From Sphingomonas japonica (GTDB lineage Bacteria > Pseudomonadota > Alphaproteobacteria > Sphingomonadales > Sphingomonadaceae): a stretch of 64,000 nt of DNA. Made by a program: the position numbers and the translations under genes. Positions 51,491-59,626 of this stretch are shown piece by piece. How positions within the stretch are numbered: position 1 is the stretch's first letter; the number at the start of each line of letters is the position of its first letter. Where the stretch lies: positions 2,381,501 to 2,445,500 of the forward strand of contig NZ_VDYR01000001.1 in NCBI RefSeq assembly GCF_006346325.1. The letters run 5' to 3'. The notes beneath the pieces are model-generated. The model saw only the letters and a program-made list of their open reading frames with translations. It was not told the origin of the DNA and did no database searches.

Positions 51491-51886
51491 ATGGAGCAAG
51501 GCCGCACCGCGCCCGACCTGCAGACGATCGAGGCGCTGGCGCGCGCCGCGCTCGCGCGCATTCCGGCGCCCTTTGCGGAGCATCTCGCCGACGTCGTACT
51601 GGTGGTCGAGGAATTCGCCGACGACGCGACGCTGGATGCATTGGGGATCGAGGAGCCGATCGAACTCACCGGCCTGTATCACGGCCGACCGATCGGCGAG
51701 AAATCGGCGTTCGACAGCGGCGGCGAGCCGGATCGCATCCATCTCTATCGCGCGCCGATCCTGTGGGAATGGATCGAAACCGGCGTGACGCTCGAAGCCC
51801 TGGTCCATCACGTCGTCGTGCACGAGGTCGGGCATCATTTCGGCCTGTCGGACGAAGCGATGCATGCGCTGGAGGACGCGGCCTGA
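51491..51886 (+). CDS. Metallopeptidase (zincin-like) family protein
   Basis: A 131-residue zincin-like protein with the HExxH motif in [14 protein letters not shown] (about 114-127) near its C-terminus, a layout typical of small bacterial metallopeptidase family members (DUF1025-like). The acidic-rich middle and no signal suggest cytosolic location. ATG 51491 is used; ATG 51479 four codons earlier is possible. The gene overlaps the start of ccmA if ccmA uses CTG 51883. Activity is unproven for this family. Confidence 0.85.
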   Translation: MEQGRTAPDLQTIEALARAALARIPAPFAEHLADVVLVVEEFADDATLDALGIEEPIELTGLYHGRPIGEKSAFDSGGEPDRIHLYRAPILWEWIETGVTLEALVHHVVVHEVGHHFGLSDEAMHALEDAA

Positions 51887-52455
51887 CCGCGCTCGGCTTC
51901 CGTTCGGTGGCCTGTGCGCGCGGCGGGCGGATGCTCTTCGAGGACGTGTCGTTCGCGCTTGGGCCGAGCGACGCCGCGCTGGTGACTGGGCCGAACGGGG
52001 TGGGCAAGTCGAGCCTGATACGGATCGCCGCCGGGCTGCTCCCGCCCGCCGCCGGAATGGTCGAGAGCACCGGCAGCCGCGCGCTGTTGGCGGAGACTGC
52101 CGCGCTCGACGGGGAGGTGACGCTGGCGCAGGCGACCGGCTTCTGGGCGCGGATCGATGGCAGTCCGGATGCTGCCATGCCCGCACTGGAACGCGTGGGG
52201 CTGGCGCATCTGGCACCCGTGCCGGTCCGTTTCCTGTCGACCGGGCAGCGCCGCCGCGCGGCGATGGCGCGTGTCGCGGCGAGCGATGCGCGGATCTGGC
52301 TGCTCGACGAACCTGCGACCGGGCTGGACGCGGCGGCGGTGACCACGCTCGAAGCGCTGATCGCCGGACACCGTGCGCAAGGCGGCATCGTGCTGGCGGC
52401 GACGCATCAGCCGATCGCGATGCCGGGCGCGATCGCGATCGAGCTTGCGGCATGA
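51883..52455 (+). CDS. ccmA: Haem exporter ATP-binding protein CcmA
   Basis: CcmA is the ATPase of the CcmABCD haem-handling complex for cytochrome c maturation. It has Walker A GPNGVGKSS, the signature FLSTGQRRRAAMARVAAS, Walker B IWLLDEPATGLD and the terminal THQPIAMPGA, and it is followed directly by ccmB. No ATG or TTG begins the frame. CTG 51883 overlaps the upstream TGA and has GGAGG seven bases before it, giving [15 protein letters not shown], matching homologues; GTG 51907 is the alternative canonical start but lacks a ribosome-binding site and would shorten the N-terminus. 190 residues from CTG. Confidence 0.88.
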   Translation: MTALGFRSVACARGGRMLFEDVSFALGPSDAALVTGPNGVGKSSLIRIAAGLLPPAAGMVESTGSRALLAETAALDGEVTLAQATGFWARIDGSPDAAMPALERVGLAHLAPVPVRFLSTGQRRRAAMARVAASDARIWLLDEPATGLDAAAVTTLEALIAGHRAQGGIVLAATHQPIAMPGAIAIELAA

Positions 52456-53090
52456 TCGCGCGGCTCGCCTGGCGCGAAGTGCGGCGCGCATGGACGAGCG
52501 GCGGCGTGCTGCTGCCGGTCGCGTTCTTCCTGCTGGTCGCGATCCTGTTTCCCTTCGCGGTCGGCCCGGACGCCAAGCTGCTCGCGCGGATCGGCGGCGG
52601 GGTGGTTTGGGCGGCGGCATTGCTCGCGGCGCTGATGCCGGTCGAGCGGCTGGTCGCGCCCGACATGGAGGCAGGCGTGCTCGATCAACTGGCGGTGCGC
52701 GGCGTCCCCGATGCGACCGTCGCGCTGGCCAAGATCGTCGGGCACTGGCTTGGCTTCGGCCCGCCGATCCTGCTCGCGGCGCTGCTCGCTGCGGCGCTGT
52801 TCGGGATCGATGCGGCGGCGCTGGGCCGGGTGATGCTCGGCCTGCTGATCGGCACTCCGGCACTGGCCGCGCTGGCGGTGGCGACGAGCGCGCTGGTGGC
52901 GGGGTTGCGCGGTGCTGGGGCGCTGGCGGGTCTCGTGATGCTGCCGCTGGCGGTGCCGCTGCTGATCTTCGGCGCAGGCGCGATCGAGGGCGGGGCGGGA
53001 AGTTTCAAGCTGCTGGGCGCGGTCAGCCTGCTGCTGCTGGCGGGCGCGCCGTTCGTCGCGGGGGCAGCGATGCGGTTCGGTCGGGAATAG
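52452..53090 (+). CDS. ccmB: Haem exporter permease CcmB
   Basis: CcmB is the membrane subunit partner of CcmA. The 212-residue protein has about six hydrophobic segments, with the N-terminal MIARLAWREVRRAW and the block MEAGVLDQLAVRG typical of the family. It overlaps ccmA by 4 bp (ATGA, 52452-52455). ccmC, ccmD and the other ccm genes are not in this window, so the cytochrome c maturation locus is split. It ends three bases from the convergent aldolase gene. Confidence 0.92.
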   Translation: MIARLAWREVRRAWTSGGVLLPVAFFLLVAILFPFAVGPDAKLLARIGGGVVWAAALLAALMPVERLVAPDMEAGVLDQLAVRGVPDATVALAKIVGHWLGFGPPILLAALLAAALFGIDAAALGRVMLGLLIGTPALAALAVATSALVAGLRGAGALAGLVMLPLAVPLLIFGAGAIEGGAGSFKLLGAVSLLLLAGAPFVAGAAMRFGRE

Positions 53091-53093
53091 GGT

Positions 53094-53723
53094 TCAGGCG
53101 CGGACTGCCCGTACGAACGCATCGGCGTTGGCGCGCACCTGTGCCGCCGGCATGCCCGCCTTGTACAGCGCAGAGCCCAGCCCGAACCCGGCCGCACCCG
53201 CCGCAAGCCACGGTCCCATCGTATCGGGCGCGACGCCGCCGACCGGCAGGATGCGGACGTCCCTGGGAAGCACGGCGCGCATCGCCTTGATCACGACGGG
53301 CTGATAGCCCTCGGCCGGAAACAGCTTGAGCGCCGCGGCTCCTGCGTCGAGCGCGGCGAACGCTTCGGTCGCAGTGGCGATACCCGGCATCGCGACCAGA
53401 CCGCGTGCCGCCGCTTCGCCGATCACCGCCGGGTTGGCGTTGGGCGCGATGATCAGCGTGCCGCCCGCCTCCTCGACCGCCTGCACCGACGCCATGTCGA
53501 GCACGGTGCCCGCCCCGACCACCGCCCGTCCCGCGAAGCGCCGGGCCAGTCGCGCGACGCTGTCGAGGGGATCGGGAGAGTTGAGCGGGACTTCGAGGAT
53601 GCGGAAGCCCGCTTCGACCAGCGCGTCACCGATCGCCTCGACCTCGTGCGGCTCGACCCCGCGCAGGATCGCCACCAGCGGCAGTTCGGCAAAGGCGGCG
53701 TCGAATTCCGAACGATGAGTCAT
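53094..53723 (-). CDS. dgoA: 2-dehydro-3-deoxy-6-phosphogalactonate aldolase (DgoA type)
   Basis: A KDPG/KDPGal aldolase-family class I aldolase of 209 residues, splitting KDPGal to pyruvate and glyceraldehyde 3-phosphate. It has PLVAILRGVEPHEVEAIGDAL, VGAGTVLDMASVQA, and the Schiff-base lysine in AAALKLFPAEGYQP (about 133). Its neighbour encodes the matching kinase, which argues for the galactonate rather than gluconate (KDPG) pathway. Its start overlaps the kinase stop by 4 bp. Confidence 0.92.
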   Translation of the reverse strand: MTHRSEFDAAFAELPLVAILRGVEPHEVEAIGDALVEAGFRILEVPLNSPDPLDSVARLARRFAGRAVVGAGTVLDMASVQAVEEAGGTLIIAPNANPAVIGEAAARGLVAMPGIATATEAFAALDAGAAALKLFPAEGYQPVVIKAMRAVLPRDVRILPVGGVAPDTMGPWLAAGAAGFGLGSALYKAGMPAAQVRANADAFVRAVRA

Positions 53724-54592
53724 GCGCGCAGCTCCTGGATCGCGGTAATGCCGGCGACGAACGCGGCGTGGCTGTCGACGATCCGCGCGCTGCCGCCCAG
53801 CGTCTCGATGGCGAGGCGGTAGAGCCCGCCGAGCTCCGGGTCGGCGAGGATGTGGAAATCGCGATCGCCGCCCTCGGCAAGTCGCGCGGCGACGTCGCTG
53901 CCGATCAGCGCGCCACTCGCAAACGATGCGGCGTCGTCCTCGGCCAGCCGTCCCAGCACCCCGCCCGCACGGATCCCGAACAGCGTTGCGCCAAGATCGC
54001 GCTTCGCGCCCTGGCGCACGCCATCGACAAAGGCCGGGCCGGCGGCGACCGGCGCCGTCATCTGGCGGGCAAGGACGCTATGCGCGCGCAGCATCGCGAA
54101 CATCTCGCCGGTCATCGCCGTAGTGAAGCTCGTGACCTCTCCGCGCGTGATGGCCGCCCATTTGCAATGCGTGCCCGGCTGGCACAGCATCGCGTCGCGC
54201 GGCACCAGTCCGGCTGCGACCGCGCCGAGCAGCTGCACCTCCTCGCCGCGCATCACGTCGCTGCGCTGCTCGGTATCGACAGCGATGCCGGGAACGATGG
54301 CGGTGCGGGCGTCGATCGAAAGGCAGTTGGCGGCAAGCACTTCGATGCCGGCGGGCACCGCGACATACGCCGCCTCGCGCCAGCCGATGGTCGAGCCGAC
54401 CATTCCTGCCATCAACACCGGAAGGTCGCCGCAGCGCTCGCGGATCGCCGCCAGCTCCTGCTCGAATCCGCGACTCTGCATCGCCGCTACCCCGCGGTCG
54501 TCGCGCTCGGTCGCCGCGACTGCGCCGTTCTCGATGCGATAGACGCGGCGGTTGGTGGTGCCCCAGTCGATCGCGAGGAACGGCGCGGTCAT
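53720..54592 (-). CDS. dgoK: 2-dehydro-3-deoxygalactonokinase (DgoK type)
   Basis: The 290-residue kinase phosphorylates 2-keto-3-deoxygalactonate at C6. It starts MTAPFLAIDWGTTNRRVYRIENG with the ASKHA-type phosphate motif DWGTTN, then VLMAGMVGSTIGWREA and QPGTHCKWAAI, hallmarks of DgoK. Start ATG 54592 is chosen; an upstream ATG at 54628 lies inside the symporter gene. It stands between the aldolase (4-bp overlap) and the symporter (4 bp away), so the three form one unit. Confidence 0.92.
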   Translation of the reverse strand: MTAPFLAIDWGTTNRRVYRIENGAVAATERDDRGVAAMQSRGFEQELAAIRERCGDLPVLMAGMVGSTIGWREAAYVAVPAGIEVLAANCLSIDARTAIVPGIAVDTEQRSDVMRGEEVQLLGAVAAGLVPRDAMLCQPGTHCKWAAITRGEVTSFTTAMTGEMFAMLRAHSVLARQMTAPVAAGPAFVDGVRQGAKRDLGATLFGIRAGGVLGRLAEDDAASFASGALIGSDVAARLAEGGDRDFHILADPELGGLYRLAIETLGGSARIVDSHAAFVAGITAIQELRA

Positions 54593-54596
54593 CGCT

Positions 54597-56192
54597 TCAC
54601 CACATCGACGCGTAAAGCGCGATGACAATGCCGACGATCGCGAAGGCCGCGACGTTGAAGCTCGACGTCGTGCGGAACGTCACGCCCTCGGCGGTGATGC
54701 GGTCGCTGCCCGCCGCGCCGGGCCTGACCAGCGACAGCACGATCGCCAGCACCAGCGCGATCACGAAGACGAGGCCCATGCGGTTGATGAACGGCATTTC
54801 GGGCATGCCGACCTTGAACAGGTACGAGAGCACGACCGACGCGACCGCGGCGGCGATCGCGCCCCATTCGCTCGCGCGTTTCCAGAACAGGCCGAGCAGG
54901 AAGATCACGGTGATGCCGGGTGTGAAGAAGCCCGAGAATTCCTGGATGAACTGGAACGCCTGATCCGACCCGCCGAGCAATGGACGCGCGGTGAACAGCG
55001 CGATCACGGTGGCGACTGCCGCCGAACTGCGCCCGATCAGCACCAAATGCTTTTCTTGCCCCGTCCGGCCCGATCCATCCTCGGCCGCCGTCGGCACATT
55101 GCGGAATTTGGCATAGAGGTCGAGCGTGAAGATCGTCGCGATCGAGTTGATCTTCGACGCGGTCGACGCGACCACCGCCGCCATCAGCGCGGCGAACACG
55201 AGGCCGAGCAGGCCGGTCGGCAGATAGCGCATCATCGTAGGGTATGCTTCGTCGGCCGGGTTCAGCCCGGGCGCGAGGATGACCGCAGCAAGGCCCGGAA
55301 CGACGACGACCAGCGGCATCAGCAGCTTGAGGAAGGCCGCGAAGACGATGCCCTTCTGCGCTTCGGCAAGGTTCTTGGCGGCGAGCGCGCGCTGGATGAT
55401 ATACTGGTTGAACCCCCAATAGCTGAGGTTGGCGATCCACATGCCGCCGACCAGCACGGCGATTCCGGGCAGTTCCTGATAGCCGACCTCGCCGGGCTCG
55501 AGGATCATGTTGAACTTCTCGGGCGCCTGCGCGAGCAATGTCTGGAAACCGGCGAACACGCCCGCGCCGCCGCCGACCTCGTTGAGCGTCAGCGCAGAGA
55601 TGGTGAGGCCGCCGAGCACCAGCAGCGTGACCTGGACGATGTCGGTCAGTGCCACCGCCTTGAGCCCGCCGTACAGCTGGTACAGCAGCGCGAAGCCGCC
55701 GAGCCCGAACAGCGCGACCATCTGATCGACGCCCGCGACCTTGTTGACCGCGATCGAGCCCAGCCAGAGGATCGCGGTGAGGTTGACGAAAACATACAGC
55801 GCCAACCAGAAGATCGCCATCAGCGTACGAATGCTGGTGCCGTACCGCTGTTCGAGGAACTGCGGCATCGTGTAGATTTCGTTCTTGAGGAAGATCGGCA
55901 GGAAGAACTTGCCGACGATCAACAGCGTGATCGCCGCCATCCATTCGTACGACGCGATGGCCAAGCCCATGACATAGCCGGACCCCGACATGCCGACGAT
56001 CTGTTCGGCGGAGATGTTCGCCGCGATCAGCGACGCGCCGATCGCCCACCACGGCAGCGACTTGGACGCCAGGAAATAGTCGCTGGTGTCCTTTTCCTTG
56101 CCACCCTTCTCGCGCGACACAAACTGCGCGAGGCCGAAGATGAAGATCGCATAGACGATGACGACGACCAGATCGATGGTGCTCAGGCTCAT
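54597..56192 (-). CDS. Sodium:solute symporter (SSS family), probable sugar transporter
   Basis: A 531-residue protein with about 14 hydrophobic segments. It matches the SSS signature with NISAEQIVGMSGSGYVMGLAIASYEW and GLLGLVFAALMAAVVASTASKINSIATIF, which contains sodium-site serines, resembling the sodium/galactose transporters (vSGLT-like). Genome context with dgoK and dgoA suggests import of galactose, galactonate or a related sugar acid. First gene of the operon after the AT-rich region shared with the divergent regulator. Confidence 0.92.
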   Translation of the reverse strand: MSLSTIDLVVVIVYAIFIFGLAQFVSREKGGKEKDTSDYFLASKSLPWWAIGASLIAANISAEQIVGMSGSGYVMGLAIASYEWMAAITLLIVGKFFLPIFLKNEIYTMPQFLEQRYGTSIRTLMAIFWLALYVFVNLTAILWLGSIAVNKVAGVDQMVALFGLGGFALLYQLYGGLKAVALTDIVQVTLLVLGGLTISALTLNEVGGGAGVFAGFQTLLAQAPEKFNMILEPGEVGYQELPGIAVLVGGMWIANLSYWGFNQYIIQRALAAKNLAEAQKGIVFAAFLKLLMPLVVVVPGLAAVILAPGLNPADEAYPTMMRYLPTGLLGLVFAALMAAVVASTASKINSIATIFTLDLYAKFRNVPTAAEDGSGRTGQEKHLVLIGRSSAAVATVIALFTARPLLGGSDQAFQFIQEFSGFFTPGITVIFLLGLFWKRASEWGAIAAAVASVVLSYLFKVGMPEMPFINRMGLVFVIALVLAIVLSLVRPGAAGSDRITAEGVTFRTTSSFNVAAFAIVGIVIALYASMW

Positions 56193-56370
56193 GACGGCGT
56201 CGTCCCCTCGTTCCCCGCGCCATGCCGATCGATCGCCGACGCATTGTCCGGATTGATTTATAAGATTTATTGCGCTTGTCTAGCGCGACCTGACCGGCGA
56301 CGATACGCATGAAACACCCGGCAGACTTTGCAAGGCCTGGTCGAGCCTGGGAAGAGGAGAGCAAGCGCCG
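56193..56370. promoter_or_regulatory. Divergent promoter region between symporter and GntR regulator
   Basis: The 178-bp gap contains an AT-rich core at about 56242-56272 (GATTTATAAGATTTATTG) in otherwise GC-rich DNA, with TTGTCC at one end and TTGTCT at the other. It is the likely place for both promoters and the regulator's operator. No clear -35/-10 pair or palindromic operator can be assigned by eye. Confidence 0.45.
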
Positions 56371-57102
56371 ATGTCACCGCCCGAAAGCCCCGCGCCCGCC
56401 GCGCCGATCCTCGGGCGCAACCTGACCTATGGCATGCTCGACCGTATCGGCCGCGCGATCGTCACCGGCCAGTATCTCGAGCGCAGCTTTCCCACCGAGG
56501 CGGAACTCGCAAAGCAGCACGGCGTAAGTCGGTCGGTGACGCGGGAGGCGGTAAAGATGCTGACGGCAAAAGGCCTGCTCAGCGCGCGGCCGCGTCAGGG
56601 GACGATCGTCCAGCCGGCAAGCTCGTGGAACCTGTTCGATACCGATGTGCTGCGCTGGCTGCTCGAACGGCAATTTTCGGTCGACCTGCTGCGCCATTTC
56701 AACGAGCTGCGCGTCGCGATCGAGCCCGAGGCGGCGGCGCTGGCGGCGCTGCGCAGCGACGACGCCGATCGCGCCGCGATCACCGCCGGGCTGGTCCGGA
56801 TGACCGCCGCCGAGCGCGGCGACGACGACCCTCTCGAATCCGACATCGCGTTCCACGTCGCGATTCTCAACGCGTCGAAGAATCCGTTCTACCAGCAGTT
56901 CCGCGACGTCGTCGAAACCGCGCTGCGCACGTCGATCCGCTTCACCAACCGCATCAAGGGACGCAATGCCAGCATCGACGATCACGCCGTGGTCCACGAC
57001 GCCATCCAGCAGCGCGACGGCGACGCGGCGCGGGCGGGCATGCGCCATCTGATCGGCGAGGTGCTGCAGCTGATCGAGGGAGCGGGGGACAAGGCGGGGT
57101 GA
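56371..57102 (+). CDS. FadR-subfamily GntR transcriptional regulator
   Basis: The 243-residue protein has an N-terminal winged helix (GRAIVTGQYLERSFPTEAEL, AKQHGVSRSVTREAVKML) and an all-helical FCD ligand domain with metal-type histidines (AFHVAILNAS, DDHAVVHDAIQQRD). It is divergent from the symporter-dgoK-dgoA unit, so it is the probable repressor, like DgoR of E. coli. The inducer would be a galactonate-pathway intermediate (inference). Confidence 0.9.
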   Translation: MSPPESPAPAAPILGRNLTYGMLDRIGRAIVTGQYLERSFPTEAELAKQHGVSRSVTREAVKMLTAKGLLSARPRQGTIVQPASSWNLFDTDVLRWLLERQFSVDLLRHFNELRVAIEPEAAALAALRSDDADRAAITAGLVRMTAAERGDDDPLESDIAFHVAILNASKNPFYQQFRDVVETALRTSIRFTNRIKGRNASIDDHAVVHDAIQQRDGDAARAGMRHLIGEVLQLIEGAGDKAG

Positions 57103-57131
57103 GGGTCGTCAGTGGGATCACTCCTCCTTCT

Positions 57132-57209
57132 CCGTTGGTTTAGAGCGAAGTCGAGACACCGCCACGGGACGCTTGGATCGCGTTTCTCGACTTCTCTCGA
57201 AACGAACGG
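57132..57209. repeat. REP-like palindromic element, copy 3 (longest)
   Basis: GAGCGAAGTCGAGACAC (57143-57159) and GTTTCTCGACTTCTCTC (57182-57198) pair with two mismatches, and the arms extend outward with CCGTT-type bases to 57132 and 57209. The right end read on the minus strand, CGTTCGTTTCGAGAGAAG, shares the core seen at 35180 and 46846. It lies in the 114-bp gap between the GntR regulator stop and prs stop. Confidence 0.6.
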
Positions 57210-57216
57210 GTGGAGG

Positions 57217-58152
57217 TCAGTCGAACAGGCTGGACACCGATGCCTCGTCGGCGATGCGCTTGATCGCTTCGGCCAGCAGCGGCGCGATCGTCAGGTGGCG
57301 GATGTGCGGCGCATCCTTGATGACGTCATGGTTGCCGATCGAATCGGTGATCACCAGTTCGCGCAGTTCCGACGCCTCGACCCGCGCGACCGCGCCGCCC
57401 GACAGGACGCCGTGGGTGCAATAGGCGACGACGTCCTCCGCCCCCGCAGCCTTCAGCGCGGCGGCCGCGTTGCACAAGGTCCCGGCGGAATCGACGATAT
57501 CGTCGATCAGGATGCAGAACCGCCCCTCGACCTGGCCGATGATGTTCATCACCTCGGATTCGCCAGGGCGCTCGCGGCGCTTGTCGACGATCGCCAGCGG
57601 CGCGTTGTCGAGCCGCTTGGCCAGTGCGCGGGCGCGGACCACGCCGCCGACATCGGGCGAGACCACCATCAGGTTCTTGTCGGAGAACCGCGTCAGGATG
57701 TCGGCCGACATCACCGGCGCGCCATAGAGATTGTCGGTCGGGATATCGAAAAAGCCCTGGATCTGCCCGGCATGCAGGTCGACCGACAGTACCCGGTCGG
57801 CACCCGCTACCGTCACCAGATTGGCGACCAGCTTGGCCGAGATCGGCGTGCGCGGGCCCGGCTTTCGATCCTGACGGGCATAGCCGAAATAGGGGAGCAC
57901 CGCGGTGATGCGCCGCGCCGACGCGCGTTTCAGCGCATCGATCATGATCAGCATCTCCATCAGATTGTCGTTGACCGGGTAGGATGTCGATTGCAGCACG
58001 AACACGTCCTCGCCGCGGACATTCTCGAGGATCTCGACGAAGATCTCCTCGTCGGCGAAGCGTCGCACGCTGGCCTGGGTCAGCGGTGTCTCGAGATAGT
58101 GCGCGATCGCCTGCGCGAGCGGCAGGTTCGAATTTCCGGCCAGAAGTTTCAC
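57217..58152 (-). CDS. prs: Ribose-phosphate pyrophosphokinase
   Basis: Prs makes PRPP from ribose 5-phosphate and ATP for nucleotide, histidine and tryptophan synthesis. The 311-residue protein begins [17 protein letters not shown] (GTG 58152) and has [32 protein letters not shown], the PRPP-binding loop [13 protein letters not shown] and [19 protein letters not shown]. It is divergent from gltX across a 104-bp region. Call is secure. Confidence 0.97.
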   Translation of the reverse strand: MKLLAGNSNLPLAQAIAHYLETPLTQASVRRFADEEIFVEILENVRGEDVFVLQSTSYPVNDNLMEMLIMIDALKRASARRITAVLPYFGYARQDRKPGPRTPISAKLVANLVTVAGADRVLSVDLHAGQIQGFFDIPTDNLYGAPVMSADILTRFSDKNLMVVSPDVGGVVRARALAKRLDNAPLAIVDKRRERPGESEVMNIIGQVEGRFCILIDDIVDSAGTLCNAAAALKAAGAEDVVAYCTHGVLSGGAVARVEASELRELVITDSIGNHDVIKDAPHIRHLTIAPLLAEAIKRIADEASVSSLFD

Positions 58153-58256
58153 GCGCGCGCCCTTATGCTGTCCCTTGTCGCAGCGGTGCATAGCTGGCGT
58201 GCCGGGGAGGGGAAAGGGGCATTGCCGCTCGTGCGCCCGCGCCCTAGACCGCGGCG

Positions 58257-59618
58257 ATGGCCGCATCCGTCGTCACCCGCTTCGCCCCCAGCCCGACGGG
58301 GCACCTTCATGTCGGCAATCTGCGCACCGCGCTGCACAACTGGATGTGGGCGCGGCGGCACGGCGGACGATTTCTGCTGCGCATCGACGATACCGATGCC
58401 GAGCGCTCGCGCGAGGACTATGTCGATGCCATCCGCGCCGACCTTGCCTGGCTGGGGATCGAGCCCGACGGCGAGGAGCGCCAGTCGGCGCGCTTCGATC
58501 GTTACGCGGAGCGCTTCGACGACCTGGTACGAAGCGGCCGCGTCTATCCGGCTTACGAGACCCCCGAGGAACTCGACCTGCGGCGCAAGATCCTGCTCGG
58601 GCGCGGGTTGCCGCCGGTCTATGACCGCGCCGCACTGCGGCTGAGCGATGCCGAGCGCGCCGCGCTGGAGGCGCAGGGGCGGCGCCCGCACTGGCGCTTC
58701 CGGCTCGATGCCGCCGCACCGATCGCATGGGAGGATCGCATCCGCGGCCATGCGCAGTTCGATCCTGCCCTGCTGTCCGACCCGGTGATCCGCCGCGGCG
58801 ACGGGTCGTGGCTGTACCTGCTGCCGTCGGTGATCGACGATATCGACATGGGCATCACCGACGTGGTGCGCGGCGAGGACCATGTCTCGAACACAGCGGT
58901 GCAGATGCAGATGTTCGAGGCGCTCGGCGCTGCGCCGCCCGCCTTCGCGCACGAAGCGCTGCTGACCGGCAGCGAAGGCAAATTGTCGAAGCGGCTCGGA
59001 TCGCTCGGCATCGCGCATTTCCGCGACGCGGGGATCGAGCCGCAGGCGATCGTGGCGCTGCTGGCGCGGATCGGCACCAGTGATCCGGTGGAGCCGCTGG
59101 TCGATCCCGAGCCGCTGATCGCCGCGTTCGACTTCGCCCGGTTCGGTCGTGCCCCGGCGCGCTTCGACGAGGAGGAGCTGGCGGCGGTCAACGCTCGGAT
59201 CGTCCACCAGCTGAGCCACCAGGCGGTCGCCGACCGCTTGCCCTCGGGCATGGGCGAGGCGGCGTGGCACGCGGTGCGGCCCAACCTGACGCGCGTCGCC
59301 GACGCCGCCGACTGGTGGGCGGTGATCGAGGGATCGATCGCCACCGCCGGGCAGGACGAGGCCGACCGTCCGCTGCTGGAGCAGGCAGCGGGGATCGCCG
59401 CCGGGCTCGACTGGAGCGACCAGCCCTGGGCGGCGCTGACCGGCGCGCTCAAGGCGACGACGGGCCGCAAGGGAAAGGCGCTGTTCCTGCCGCTGCGCCT
59501 GGCGCTGACCGGGCGCGACCACGGCCCCGACATGGCTGCGCTCCTCCGGCTGATCGGCAGGGAACGGAGCGTCGAGCGGCTGCGTGCCGCCGCAGCGGGG
59601 CCGGGTCAGCGTTTCTGA
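58257..59618 (+). CDS. gltX: Glutamyl-tRNA synthetase
   Basis: A 453-residue class I synthetase. It has the HIGH-type motif HLHVGN in [18 protein letters not shown] (9-26), [10 protein letters not shown] and the KMSKS-type motif KLSKRLG (about 244-250). The zinc-binding cysteines found in E. coli GluRS are missing at the equivalent place ([12 protein letters not shown]), as in many alphaproteobacteria. Alphaproteobacteria often have two gltX paralogues, one charging tRNA-Gln before amidation; which this is cannot be told. It is convergent with dnaE2 (8 bp apart). Confidence 0.95.
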   Translation: MAASVVTRFAPSPTGHLHVGNLRTALHNWMWARRHGGRFLLRIDDTDAERSREDYVDAIRADLAWLGIEPDGEERQSARFDRYAERFDDLVRSGRVYPAYETPEELDLRRKILLGRGLPPVYDRAALRLSDAERAALEAQGRRPHWRFRLDAAAPIAWEDRIRGHAQFDPALLSDPVIRRGDGSWLYLLPSVIDDIDMGITDVVRGEDHVSNTAVQMQMFEALGAAPPAFAHEALLTGSEGKLSKRLGSLGIAHFRDAGIEPQAIVALLARIGTSDPVEPLVDPEPLIAAFDFARFGRAPARFDEEELAAVNARIVHQLSHQAVADRLPSGMGEAAWHAVRPNLTRVADAADWWAVIEGSIATAGQDEADRPLLEQAAGIAAGLDWSDQPWAALTGALKATTGRKGKALFLPLRLALTGRDHGPDMAALLRLIGRERSVERLRAAAAGPGQRF

Positions 59619-59626
59619 AATCCACT

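Noticed and set aside
54552-56312. Plus-strand open frame of 586 codons opposite the SSS symporter
   Set aside because: Runs of D, R, H and E are the complement of transmembrane codons; no start signal and no domain.
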